NCBI GenBank assembly: GCA_947311845.1
Contig: CAMZMU010000111.1
Span: forward strand, 13,894,006-13,958,005
Direction: 5' to 3'
DNA length: 64,000 nucleotides
DNA from: Poa pratensis
Taxonomy: Eukaryota; Streptophyta; Magnoliopsida; Poales; Poaceae
Below the pieces are notes generated by a model. The model searched no databases, was not told the origin of the DNA, and saw only the letters and a list, made by a program, of their open reading frames with translations. Positions 20,640 to 30,253 of the stretch are shown here, piece by piece; position 1 is the stretch's first letter, and the number at the start of each line of letters is the position of its first letter. Both the position numbers and the translations under genes were made by a program.

Positions 20640-22734
20640 AGATTGAGTGTGAAGTGAACGACGCGTTCACTATGCCCGTCTAAGCTTCCACTACTTCATT
20701 TATCATGATTCCTTAGGCTATTTGAGATACATTTGGTTTTGTAAGCTCTATGAGAGCAAGACATATTCATTATTTTGACGCTTGAATGACATTTGGTTAT
20801 TGTCTATTAATTCCTCTATTTAAATATGATGGCATGTTATGTTCTGAGATATATATGCATTTGTTCTGTAATGTTGCTACTTCATCGCTTCATTATTTTA
20901 GTTACATGCAAATATCTTAGAACACGTGTGGCACACCAATGGAGTAAACATGTTTTGTTGAAAATGATACACAAATACCATTTTGAGAGAGATTGTGTGC
21001 TTTGAGTCTAATAAAATCTCGAGGTAGTGTTATGAAAATCGCCGACTGCGATCTTATATAGTTGGCTCCGGAAGAGCCACTATCATACTACCCATGGGAA
21101 CAACTTTGATCATTAACGATGCATTGTTGTACCCGAGTCACTCGCACCCCCTTAAGTTTCAATGGTTTTCACGCTAATAGTCTCTAGCTGAGACCGGTGT
21201 TGTGAATGGTATGGAATACCTCCTAATCACCGAGCACGATGAAAATGGTAAACATGTTCTTGGAAGATTTTCCTCCATTGGACACATGGCTATGCTACAC
21301 GATATTTGTAGCACTGCCTATGTATACTACCTTCCGATACTCTGAACTATTTTGCCTCTGGCATGATAGATTAGTCCACTAAGTCTTAGTATGATGAGGA
21401 ATATGCAACTCGAACGGTCATAATGTTAAAATGAAAAACTTCCCGAACTCTGATGATTTTGTGTTAAAATGAAAAACTTCCCGAACTCTGATTTATGTCA
21501 TAAAGTTAATCATTATACCGTCGTCCACCTTAAAGTTGAAGGATGAAATCCCCACATTTTTGGAATGCATCCTAGGGACATAAGCGGTCCGATTCAGCCC
21601 ATCTCAAGGTTGTTTTGGTACTTTATGGTACACATCGACGCTTCTCTAAATTGTCCATTGTTTGCCTACTGCAACATAAAACCATGGCAATGTGAATCGC
21701 AGTCGAGCATTTAGTACCGCATGTCCAAACGTTTAGAGTTGTAATTCGCCAACCAGATGTTGGGGCACGCTATGTGACACGCTGCTTAACTCATCAAATT
21801 TAGACTGTTGGCCTAAAACATCCATTCTCATATGCAGATTGCGTAGGGGTCGGCACCGAAGTTTTCCCAGGTGTATGTACCGATACAACCACCCCAGCAA
21901 TCAGCAATGGGCCTGCTCCGTAAGTCAGGGATATACGTTGGTTATGAGACTGTGTCCATAATCAGGTATTTGGACCCCATGACAAGTGAATGTCATACGA
22001 CCCGCTTTGCTGATTGCATTGTCGAGGATCTCTTTTCGACTTTAGGGGGAGATAATCAACCCCTTGATGATAAAAGTCGAGAAATCACGTGCTAAGTCAC
22101 GGAGATCCACGCACATGACCCATGCACTGTCGAGACAAATAAAGAAGTCCAAAAGAAAATTGATTTGCATGCATTAGCGAATCAACTGCCTGATCACTTT
22201 AGTGACTTGAAAACTGCGAGAAAGTCGCATATACCTACGTGCAATGCACCGGAAAGGGTTAATATACCAAAGTTAACTATGGTACACCCGCTCCCTTCCA
22301 AAGGCCTAAACGGACGCGAAATCCAGTTTCTCAACTCCTAAGTACTCGGGGACGCCTGAGGAAGAAGGATAAGAGAGATTTATCACAGACAGTCACCAAA
22401 GCCCCTAATAAGAAAAAGGGGAGCCAATTGAAACCTGGCATAAGTATAGAAAGTCTTGTGCACGGGATTCCGTACTTGAACGTCCCTACTAAGGGAACAT
22501 CTAGCGGAGATGAGTACACACATCGGTGCGGAAATGCTAAAGGACCTCGCTCCTGTAATGGGAAATACGGTAGAGCAAGAGGTAGCGCGAGATGTGCCAT
22601 AAATTATATAAACAAGGGAGAGTCAAGGAACCGAGCTATGGCAATTGTCGACATTAACTTTGCTATAGAATTGCCTCAATCATAGATCCTGACCCTAGGC
22701 CTAACAATCTCGCTGATTGTGAAATAAGGTTGGA
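20640..22734 (+). other. Decayed Copia protease/integrase region
   Basis: Mostly unreadable. WHDRL near 21370 is the remnant of the integrase zinc finger. A 38 bp tandem duplication (TGAAAAACTTCCCGAACTCT at about 21430 and 21468) is present. No DDE core was found, which suggests an internal deletion. Confidence 0.5.
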
Positions 22735-24205
22735 TTGGAAAGATTGGCAGGAGGCAATTACCTCACGCATGAGGTGTATCGGTACAGAGCAAGACTCGTC
22801 GCTCAAGGGTTCACTCAACGACCAGATGTCGATAATGTGGAAACTTACTCCCCAGTCATGGATGGTATAACCTTTAGATACTTGATCTCAGTGGCAGTAA
22901 ATTTGGACTTAACAATGAAATTGATGGATGTTGTCACTGCTTACCTATATGGTAGCCTTGATTCGGAAATTTACATGAAGGTACCAGAAGGTATCCCCAT
23001 TCCGAACCAAGAGAGCAAATCGGTGTCTATACATTGTTCTTCTTCATAAGACATTGTACGGACTTAAACAGTCTGGTAGGATGTGGTATAATTGTTTAAG
23101 CGATTTCCTTCATCAAAGGGCTACACGAGCAACGAAGATTGCCCATGTGTCTTTATACGGCAATCCCAAGATGGATTCTGTATAATCTCGGTGTACGTGG
23201 ACGATTTGAATATAATCGGTACACCTAGAGATATTGAGGAAACGACTTCCTACCTGATGTCGGAATTTGAGACGAAGGATTTGGGTAAGACCAAGTTCTG
23301 TCTGGGTCTGCAACTTGAACATTCCCCTGCTGGGATTCTAGTGCACCAGTCTGCCTACACCCAGAAGGTGTTAGAGAGATTTGGATTTCATAAGGCATAT
23401 CCTTCGAAGACCCCAATGATTGGGAGGTCTTTGCAACAAGGACCCGTTCATAAGGAAGAGGGGGAGGAAATTATGGGACCGGAATTCCCCTACTTGAGCG
23501 TCGTTGGAGCACTCATGTACCTCGCGAATTGTACACGGCCGGACATTGCGTTCGCTGTCAATTTGCTTGCTAGGTACAGTTCTGAGCCTACCAATAGACA
23601 TTGGAAAGGCATCAAGGACATCTTCTGATACCTGCAAGGGACCAAAAATCTTGGGCCGTTTTATAGGAGAAACCAAGGCCTATCATTGGTAGGCTATGCT
23701 GATGCAGGGTACCTGTCGGACCCGCACACCTCCAAGTCACATACTGGATATGTTTTCACTTGTGGTGGAACTGCTGTTCCCTGGAAATCGTCTAGGAAAA
23801 GTCTTGTATAGACTTCGACGAACCACTCCGAAATCATAGCATTATAAGAAGCATCACAAGAGTGTGCATGGCTTCGACGGATGATTCGCCACATTCAGCA
23901 GACCTGTGGGTTGAACACCGTACAAACCCCAACCATTATCTATGAAGATAATGCACTTGTGTTGCACAAGTGCAGTCAGGGTATGTGAAGAGTAATCTTA
24001 TCAACCCCAAGTTTTTCTATGTGCATGACCTGCAGAAGACGAACGAGGTGAGGATCTTGCATATTAAGTCGTGTGACAATCTCGCTAATATGTTCACTAA
24101 ATCATTACCGGAATCATTTTTTGAGAGATGTATTCGTGGAATTGGTATGATGATACTTAGACATATGCCACACTCTGGGGGAGATTCTTCACACCCCCAT
24201 CTGTG
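22735..24205 (+). pseudogene. Copia RT-RNase H remnant
   Basis: RT motifs ARLVAQGFTQRPDVDNVETY, KLMDVVTAYLYGSLDSEIYM and the active site YVDDLNIIG (near 23190) are followed by RNase H sequence (VVGALMYLANCTRPDIAFAV, GYADAGYLSDPHTSKSHTGY, NHSEIIAL, YEDNALVLHK). Frameshifts and stops near 23050, 23626, 23808 and 23846 disable it. Confidence 0.9.
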
Positions 24206-24419
24206 AAATCTTGATCCAGATGATCAAGTACTCAACCTGATGTTGAGAGGATTGTACTCTTTTTCCCTTATGTGGGTTTTCCCGATGTTTCTCACATTGA
24301 GGTTTTTAATGAGGCAATTCCTGCAACATGAGGAGACGTATTCTATGCGCTCCTTCTCCATATTTTTCCCACTGGGTTTTTCGGAGTTTTGACACATAGA
24401 CAATACAGGATGTCGGACC

Positions 24420-24428
24420 AAGGGGGAG
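24420..24428 (+). other. Copia polypurine tract (second element)
   Basis: AAGGGGGAG directly before the 3' LTR. Confidence 0.8.
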
Positions 24429-24728
24429 TGTTGGGAAACCAACGTACGGCTCACGTACGGGCCCACCTTTTCCTTGGGGTGGGGTTTTTCCCTCTAGATT
24501 GGTCCTCAACCCTAACCCCTCTCCCTCCTATATATACCCCATGTATTGTATGGAGAGAGACATACCATTGATAATAAAGATCAGTCCCGCCTATATCTCT
24601 GTGTCCTTTTACTTTTCGCACATGTGATTGTGTCGCGTGTACGATTCCTTCAACTACGCTCTCGCTCCACGCCCTACGCTCTCGCTCCACGCCCTTGGAC
24701 CGGACTCGCCGGCAAAGGTTGTGGAACA
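24429..24728 (+). repeat. Copia 3' LTR (second element)
   Basis: 300 bp. It differs from the 277 bp 5' LTR mainly by a perfect 20 bp tandem duplication of ACGCTCTCGCTCCACGCCCT and scattered substitutions. Followed by TSD GCCCT. Confidence 0.92.
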
Positions 24729-25498
24729 GCCCTAACCCATAGTGTCGTGCTACTGAGCTTTTCCAAATTCTCTAAAGATCTGCATACTACTTCGGATTAA
24801 GATGATCCAAAAAACAAAGTTCATCTTGAAAATAGGAAGAACTTTCGTTTTCCTTCTCCATTTGAGGCAATCATGAGAGTGGTTTGGTGCAATTAAGCAC
24901 TAGTACTCAACGCCAAATCCTCCTAACTTTGTCGCAACTCTCACGTTCGAACTCTGATTTGAGTCATTTTCATATCTAACTTATCTTAATCTTCTCGGAG
25001 ATGTCCATTCAATGGTGGAATTTAATCATCAATTTGACTCCATTAAGCTCATGACATCGTTTGTACCTCCTCCCATCTCGTACCGTGCCACTTTTGGGAG
25101 CAAACACACGCGCCCCTTATTTATTGGAGAAATTGTTTTTCATGTAAAAACAATAACTTGCATCATTCTTGTTCTAGTGACGTTGTCGACACTCCGTCGG
25201 CCATTTTAGGCATACACCAGGGGTGGTAAAAATATATCGGCCAATGCATGTTTAGCTTGTTGCCACTGGGAAGAATTTTTCACATGATTGCCTCCGGGAG
25301 CAAACGCTTAATCTTGATGATCGATCGTTTGCGCAAGAAATGAGAGGAATTCGGCTGATCGAACTAGTATCACTTTATTCACGAATCTTAGGTTGGATAC
25401 CACAAATCGCCTATTCTCCACATCCATGTGCTCCAGAAGAATATCCACACGTACAGGCGTAGCGTCACGGTGTTCGTCGTGGTCTCTAGTACACAAAC
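24729..25498. other. Unassigned intergenic DNA
   Basis: No recognisable coding region, RNA gene or terminal-repeat element is seen. Confidence 0.4.
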
Positions 25499-26942
25499 GA
25501 GGCGGGGAACCAACTTGATGAAGATCGAAAACTCTGGAATCAGCCCCTAAATTAGATGTCCAATACACTCCTCACAACAAATAATCAGAAGCCACAATAT
25601 ATGCACCACATAGTGTCATCAAAAGTTCTAGCACGAACACCAAAGGTTCATGTTTGGCCTGATTATTTGCGCAGTATAATTTAAGCAACACGAGACTTAA
25701 AAAATAACACGGCAAGAAAGATATGCTCCCTCTGTCCATAAAAAGATGTCTCGACTTTGCCTAAATATGCATGTATCTACACACTTAAACATGTCTAGAT
25801 ACATACAAATTTAGACAAAGTTAAGACATCCTTTTATAAACGGAGAGAGTGTAAAGTATAAACAATGCCAATACAGTAGCCCATCGCTTCAAAACTGGAC
25901 CGAGCGACAAGGTAAATATCAATACAATGCTCATCATGTAAGGCCAAAAATGAAACTAGAAATAAATTTAGCCTCTCATACATTTCAAATACTCATAAGC
26001 CAAACTATCAAAGCAGCATAAGCATAATTTTCAATGAACGCATACCTTGTCTCTGTCTCTAATACGATGTAAGCATCCGGTTCATTTTGTGCTGAACTTT
26101 TGAAAATGGTCAATTATGTGTTTTTTCTCGTGGATTTTTTCTCTCCTTTCTTTATTCTTGGGAGGAAAAACATATGCTCGTTGGAATTAAAGCTTGCAGC
26201 GAAGTACCACTCCGTAGTACACGGGATAGAGGAAAGCGGACAGGTGAATGAGATGAGTTGAAGTGGTACGGCGCGCATGGGCATGGACGGGCGGGGAACC
26301 AACTTGATCGAAAACTCCGGAATCATCCCCTAGATTAGATGTCCAATACAATACTCACAACAAATAACCAGAAGCCACAATATGTGCCTTACATAGAGTG
26401 GTCAAAATTTCTAGCACAAATAGCAAAGCTTCATATTCGGCCTGATTATTTGCGCGGTATAATATAAGCAGCACGAGACTTCAAAATTGCATCATAAGAA
26501 GATAATAAGATATATAAACAATGGCAATACAGTAGCCATCGCTTCAAAACTGGACCAACCGACAAGGTAAATATCAATACAATGCTCATCGTGGAAGGCC
26601 AAAAATGAAACTAGAAATAAATTTAGCTTCTCATACATTTCAAATACTCATAAGCCAAACTATCAAAGCAGCATAAGCATAATTTTCAATGAACGCATAC
26701 CACTTGTCTCTGTCTCTAATACGATGTAAGCGTCCGATTCATTTTGTGCTGACCTTTTTAAAAAGGGTCAATTATGTGTGTTTTCTCGTGGATGTTTCCT
26801 CTCCTTTCTTTTATATTCTTCGGAGGGAAAACATATGCTGGTTGGAATTAAGCTTGCAGCGAAGTACTACTCCGTAGTACACAGGATCGATAGAGGAAAG
26901 TAGACAGGTGAATGAGACGAGTGCGGCGCGCATGGGCATGGA
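25499..26942 (+). repeat. Segmental tandem duplication, two copies
   Basis: Copy A is about 25499-26288 and copy B about 26289-26942. Both start GGCGGGGAACCAACTTGAT and run through shared blocks such as ATTAGATGTCCAATAC, CAAGGTAAATATCAATACAA and ATTTTCAATGAACGCATACC to AGACAGGTGAATGAGA... and ATGGACGGG. Most of the length difference is a Stowaway MITE present only in copy A. No convincing ORF; the function of the unit is unknown. Confidence 0.85.
25724..25853. mobile_element. Stowaway MITE inside duplication copy A
   Basis: 130 bp with inverted ends (CTCCCTCTGTCCATAAAAAG and the complement of CCTTTTATAAACGGAGAGAG) flanked by TA, the Tc1/Mariner target. The equivalent site in copy B is empty. 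Confidence 0.8.
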
Positions 26943-27406
26943 CGGGCTGGTACGCGCATGAGGACGCTGCATGGCTACAGGGGATTCAGCAGGTCCGGGT
27001 ATTTCTTTCGTCACCGGCTCAGGACGCAGTACAGGCGCAGCAGCAGCAAGAAACAAAAAAAGATCCGGCCTGAGCTCACACGGTCGTGCGTACAGTAGAG
27101 CCGGTCAGCGAGGCTAGCAGCTCGTAGGCGTACATAGGGAAGGAGGAGGTACCAGCGAGAGAGCTCACGAAACTAGGCCGGGCTGCGGTTCCCGAAGCAG
27201 CCATGCACTGGAGCTCTGGAAGCAGGGGAAACGAAACGAGACCCTGATACAGTTGCTGATACATGCTGCGGCAGCACCAGCAGCATATTTTAACCCGGAG
27301 GAAGCTGAATCGAAGCGGAACCTGCGCACGCCCGGCACTTGTCGTGAGCCTCAGCTCGCTGCCTGCGGATAACGCGATCGACGTAGCATACACCCGCATC
27401 TATATA
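26943..27406. other. Unassigned; possible minus-strand transcript start
   Basis: A minus-strand 107-codon frame (27399-27076) has no recognised domain. A TATATAG on the minus strand near 27400 could be a TATA box, but it is adjacent to a MITE. Treated as unassigned. Confidence 0.25.
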
Positions 27407-27447
27407 CTCCCTCCGTTCACAAAAGATGTCTCAGTGAACGGAGGGAG
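27407..27447. mobile_element. Minimal Stowaway hairpin, 41 bp
   Basis: Perfect 14 bp inverted repeats CTCCCTCCGTTCAC (27407-27420) and GTGAACGGAGGGAG (27434-27447) flank a 13 bp loop AAAAGATGTCTCA, with TA on both sides. The loop matches the subterminal sequence of the Stowaway at 25724, so it is probably a deletion derivative. Confidence 0.75.
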
Positions 27448-27480
27448 TACTATGTATGTGTAGTACTCCACTACTCCCTC

Positions 27481-27804
27481 CTATCCATAATTCCACCTTA
27501 ACTTACATCGGTGGTGGGAGTGTAAATCCACACCCTCTGATCTCTTCTCCTGTCTCAAGCAAGGTCTCTCTACTTTTATCATTGTACCATATATAAGCCA
27601 CTCTTCACGAAAGCATGCTTTGCAATAGAGAACCAGAGGCTCCATTTCATTTTGCCAAGCTCTTGGTATGCTTGGTACTCTGTCAAAAATTGGTGCTGTC
27701 GTGTGATGGCCACATCCGGCACACAACGGAAGGCTACTTCCATCATGGAAAAAAACCAAGATCAATGATAAAAACTGGGTTGGGCTAAGCATTTCGATTG
27801 CCAT
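27481..27804 (-). CDS. Hypothetical 107-codon frame, cysteine-rich
   Basis: Begins MAIEMLSPTQFLSLILVFF. It has two CxxC pairs, LCAGCGHH and LYCKACF, about 35 residues apart, that could bind zinc, and a basic end. I do not recognise the family. CTCCCTCC near 27473 and GGGAGTAA near 27813, each next to TA, might make this the inside of a degenerate Stowaway-like element. Single-exon coding is unproven; it may be an exon fragment or chance frame. Confidence 0.25.
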   Translation of the reverse strand: MAIEMLSPTQFLSLILVFFHDGSSLPLCAGCGHHTTAPIFDRVPSIPRAWQNEMEPLVLYCKACFREEWLIYGTMIKVERPCLRQEKRSEGVDLHSHHRCKLRWNYG

Positions 27805-27808
27805 TGTG

Positions 27809-27948
27809 CCCAGGGAGTAATTCCCTTATGCCAATGGCGATGAAGACAAATCTTTTGCCTCCGTTTGTTAATCTTGTACCCAGAGACTAAATCCCTTATG
27901 CCAATGGCGATGAAGACAAATCTTTTGCCTCCGTTTGTTAATCGGGCT
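27809..27948 (+). repeat. 70 bp tandem repeat, two units plus a partial
   Basis: Two units with period 70 (27809-27878, 27879-27948) share CCCTTATGCCAATGGCGATG and TCTTTTGCCTCCGTTTGTTA almost perfectly. A third, partial and diverged copy (AGACAAATCTTTTGCTTCGG) lies near 28011-28045. Confidence 0.85.
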
Positions 27949-28298
27949 AAGGTCGTCGTCCTTTCGTTTGTTTAAAACTTATGTTACTCTCCTTCTTATT
28001 TAAGGAGATGAGACAAATCTTTTGCTTCGGTTTGTTAATCTTGTATTAGCATGAAGGTCAATCGTCTCTTGTACTCTTCTATCTGAGATGGCAAGATAGT
28101 TCTCCCTAATCGATGGTTGCATAACTAAGATCACAACATAGTACACGAAGAGTAAAACTGGGTGCAGGGAAATGAAGTAGTGACTAGCTAGACGCATGAG
28201 CCTAAAGTAGTTCTAAGTTTTAGCAGTTGGCAAGTAGCAAGACGGCCACAAGCTACCGCACGCGATTGGTTTTGACAAACTGCAGATCCAGGGCTACT
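27949..28298. other. Probable NF-YB 3' UTR and unassigned DNA
   Basis: Immediately 3' of the NF-YB stop on the minus strand. No gene is recognised beyond the partial repeat noted above. Confidence 0.4.
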
Positions 28299-29048
28299 CT
28301 ACTTGTACCCGAACGGCTGCTGGTGCTCGTAGTACTTGGCGGCCGGCGGCGTGCTTGCATCTCCGTTGTCATTGCCGCTGCTGCCACTCCCGTCGCCGTT
28401 TCCTGGCGCGTACGCACCTCCGTAGTAGGCGGCCATCCCGTGATCGCCTCCGTACATCTCGTACTGGCCGTGGTGGGGCGGCGGCATGAGGAAGGGATGA
28501 TGGTGCGGCGTAGACGGCGGCACGGTGCCGCCGTACATGCCTCCGAGGTGCATCTGCATCATGTCGTGGTGCGGCACCATGGACGCCGGCGCCCCGCGGG
28601 GCTTGAGCATCATCGACGGCATGCCGCCGCCGTGGTGTTCGCCGCGGACGCCCATGCTGAGGCCGCCGCCGCCGCGCGCCTCGCCCTCGAACTCGCGGAA
28701 GCGGTGGAGGTAGACGCTGAGGGGCTCGACGTAGTCGTCGAAGCCGAGGCGGCTCATGGCCCACAGCACGTCCTCGGCGGTGATGGTCTTGCGCTGCTCC
28801 CGCTGGCAGCGCTCGTTGGCCTCGCCCGTGATGAAGCTTATGTACTCGGACACGCACTCCTGGATCGTCTCCTTGGCGTCGTCCGAGATCTTGGCGTGCG
28901 GCGGCAGCACGCGCCGCATGATGCGGATCACGTTCGCGATCGGCATCAGCCGGTCCTGCTCGCGTATCGCCGCCGGCGCCGCCGGCGCCGCCGCGTTGCC
29001 GGCTGCCACCGCTCCGCCGTTCGCCGTGCCGGGGAAACCCATCTCCAT
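28299..29048 (-). CDS. NF-YB: LEC1-type NF-YB (HAP3) transcription factor subunit
   Basis: An intact single-exon frame of 249 residues, starting [12 protein letters not shown]. Residues about 29-118 are the NF-YB histone-fold ([20 protein letters not shown], then [55 protein letters not shown]). LEC1-type features are the REQD start and Asp at about position 56 in KISDDAK, where other NF-YB proteins have Lys; that Asp is needed for LEC1 activity in embryogenesis in Arabidopsis. The rest is a disordered tail rich in Gly, His, Met and Pro. The protein pairs with NF-YC, then binds CCAAT DNA with NF-YA or acts with bZIP factors, in the nucleus. LEC1 genes drive embryo and endosperm maturation. 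I infer a LEC1-like rather than generic NF-YB from the core residues. Confidence 0.95.
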   Translation of the reverse strand: MEMGFPGTANGGAVAAGNAAAPAAPAAIREQDRLMPIANVIRIMRRVLPPHAKISDDAKETIQECVSEYISFITGEANERCQREQRKTITAEDVLWAMSRLGFDDYVEPLSVYLHRFREFEGEARGGGGLSMGVRGEHHGGGMPSMMLKPRGAPASMVPHHDMMQMHLGGMYGGTVPPSTPHHHPFLMPPPHHGQYEMYGGDHGMAAYYGGAYAPGNGDGSGSSGNDNGDASTPPAAKYYEHQQPFGYK

Positions 29049-29792
29049 TTTTGATCGAGCTAGGTAGGGTTGTTCGAGACCGTGTGATCGATGAACAGTC
29101 GAGTACGTACCTACACGAACTGTCGCTTGCTCTCTCTGTGTCGTGATCTCTTTGTGATGCGCGACGTTAAATAGGAACGAGGTCTGTTGACCGGAGGAGC
29201 TCCTCCATGGCTAGAGGGGCCGGGCTTGCATGCACCGCCAGGCGTCGCGGCGTCTGTTCGTGACAAGTGGCGGCGGCCTGTGAATTACTGCTCCTCCACC
29301 GGCGTGATCATGGCATGCATGCTCTGCATTGAGCCGTGGAATCCTTATTATTCAAATAAATCCGGTGACCAACCAGGCCGTTTTGCTATTTCCCAACACA
29401 CGCCCAATAGTTAATGTTCCAGATTTACTGCTCGTGCTGCCTCTGGTAAAATCAGTTTATCGCCATTGGATAAACAAACACTCAACTAAACACACCCAAC
29501 TTGGAATCAAGGAATCAATGCTGTGGCAAACATGCTTCCAAGCATGCATGCGTCTGTACTGTGTGCTCATCACTGCGTGCGCATGCTCACCATGGCAGAG
29601 CCACAACACTAAATTGGGCTTGTGTACACAGGACACAGGAGATGACGCGATCTATATGGAGACGCTAGCTGCACTATTGACTTGGAATATCTAACCAGTA
29701 GCCACACCAGGAGAAGTCACCTGTATATACACTATACACATTCATAGATTGTACTTTATCTATGTATGGTGAATATTTGAACAGTACAAAAG
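29049..29792 (-). promoter_or_regulatory. NF-YB upstream region with TATA box and RY motifs
   Basis: On the minus strand CTATTTAAC (29174-29166) is a TATA box about 120 nt before the start codon. RY-type motifs occur at 29229-29234 (CATGCA), 29314-29321 (CATGCATG) and 29543-29550 (CATGCATG). RY motifs are bound by B3 factors (ABI3/FUS3/LEC2 types) and are typical of seed-expressed genes, which fits a LEC1-type gene. The region ends at a retrotransposon insertion, so any further upstream sequence is displaced by 5.5 kb. Confidence 0.6.
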
Positions 29793-30141
29793 TGTTACGC
29801 TCCCGATCTGGACTGCACTTAATTCAGATACAACTGGTAGTTTGGTACAAGAATTCTGGGGATTGAGAGAGAGGAGTACAGGGGATTGAGAAGAGAAGAG
29901 TACAGGGGATTGAGAAGAGAAAGCCGGCCGCCTAGTTCATCCTCACTTTCCCCATCGTACCCTAGACGATCTAAGTAGACACTGTCCCATGTAGCTGGGC
30001 TGGCTTCACTGGTAGCGCGGGTTGGGCCTGCGGTCTCGCTTGCTGGCCCGCGGCCCATCTTCACCTCCGTCCCGGCTGGCTGTTGCTGACGATGAAGTAG
30101 AAGCAGCAGCAGTGTTAGCTCTTGTGTCACGGTTCGTGACA
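29793..30141 (-). repeat. Left LTR, inverted
   Basis: Reads TGTTACGCTCCCGATC...GGTTCGTGACA on the plus strand, the reverse complement of the right LTR. Normal LTRs are direct repeats. A promoter in it would fire leftward, toward the NF-YB gene. Confidence 0.95.
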
Positions 30142-30155
30142 TTGGTATCAGTAGC
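30142..30155 (+). other. Primer-binding site (tRNA-Met type)
   Basis: TTGGTATCAGTAGC abuts the inverted LTR and is complementary to the tRNA-Met 3' end apart from one or two bases. Its orientation agrees with gag-pol. Confidence 0.75.
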
Positions 30156-30253
30156 CAGGTTCACCACCCCCAATTTTTTTTTTCTCTCATCCACCAAATC
30201 TGGCCGGACGATATCCATCCATTATCCTCACAAGGCACGGCAAGGAGAAGGTC

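Larger units (their letters stand above)
17817..24728 (+). mobile_element. Ty1/Copia LTR retrotransposon, old and decayed
   Basis: 6912 bp, bounded by LTRs starting TGTTGGGAAACC and ending TTGTGGAACA, with a perfect 5 bp TSD GCCCT (17812-17816 and 24729-24733). The LTRs differ by more than a dozen substitutions or small indels plus a 20 bp duplication in the right LTR, so it is older than the Copia at 3639. Internal coding sequence has many stops, and the integrase core seems largely missing. Confidence 0.95.

Noticed and set aside
28227..29054. 275-codon plus-strand frame over the NF-YB gene
   Set aside because: It is the antisense of a clear NF-YB coding exon and exists because that exon is GC-rich. 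No domain.
30142..30160. tRNA-like sequence TGGTATCAG
   Set aside because: It is the primer-binding site of the chromovirus; no tRNA fold surrounds it. The same applies at 3797.
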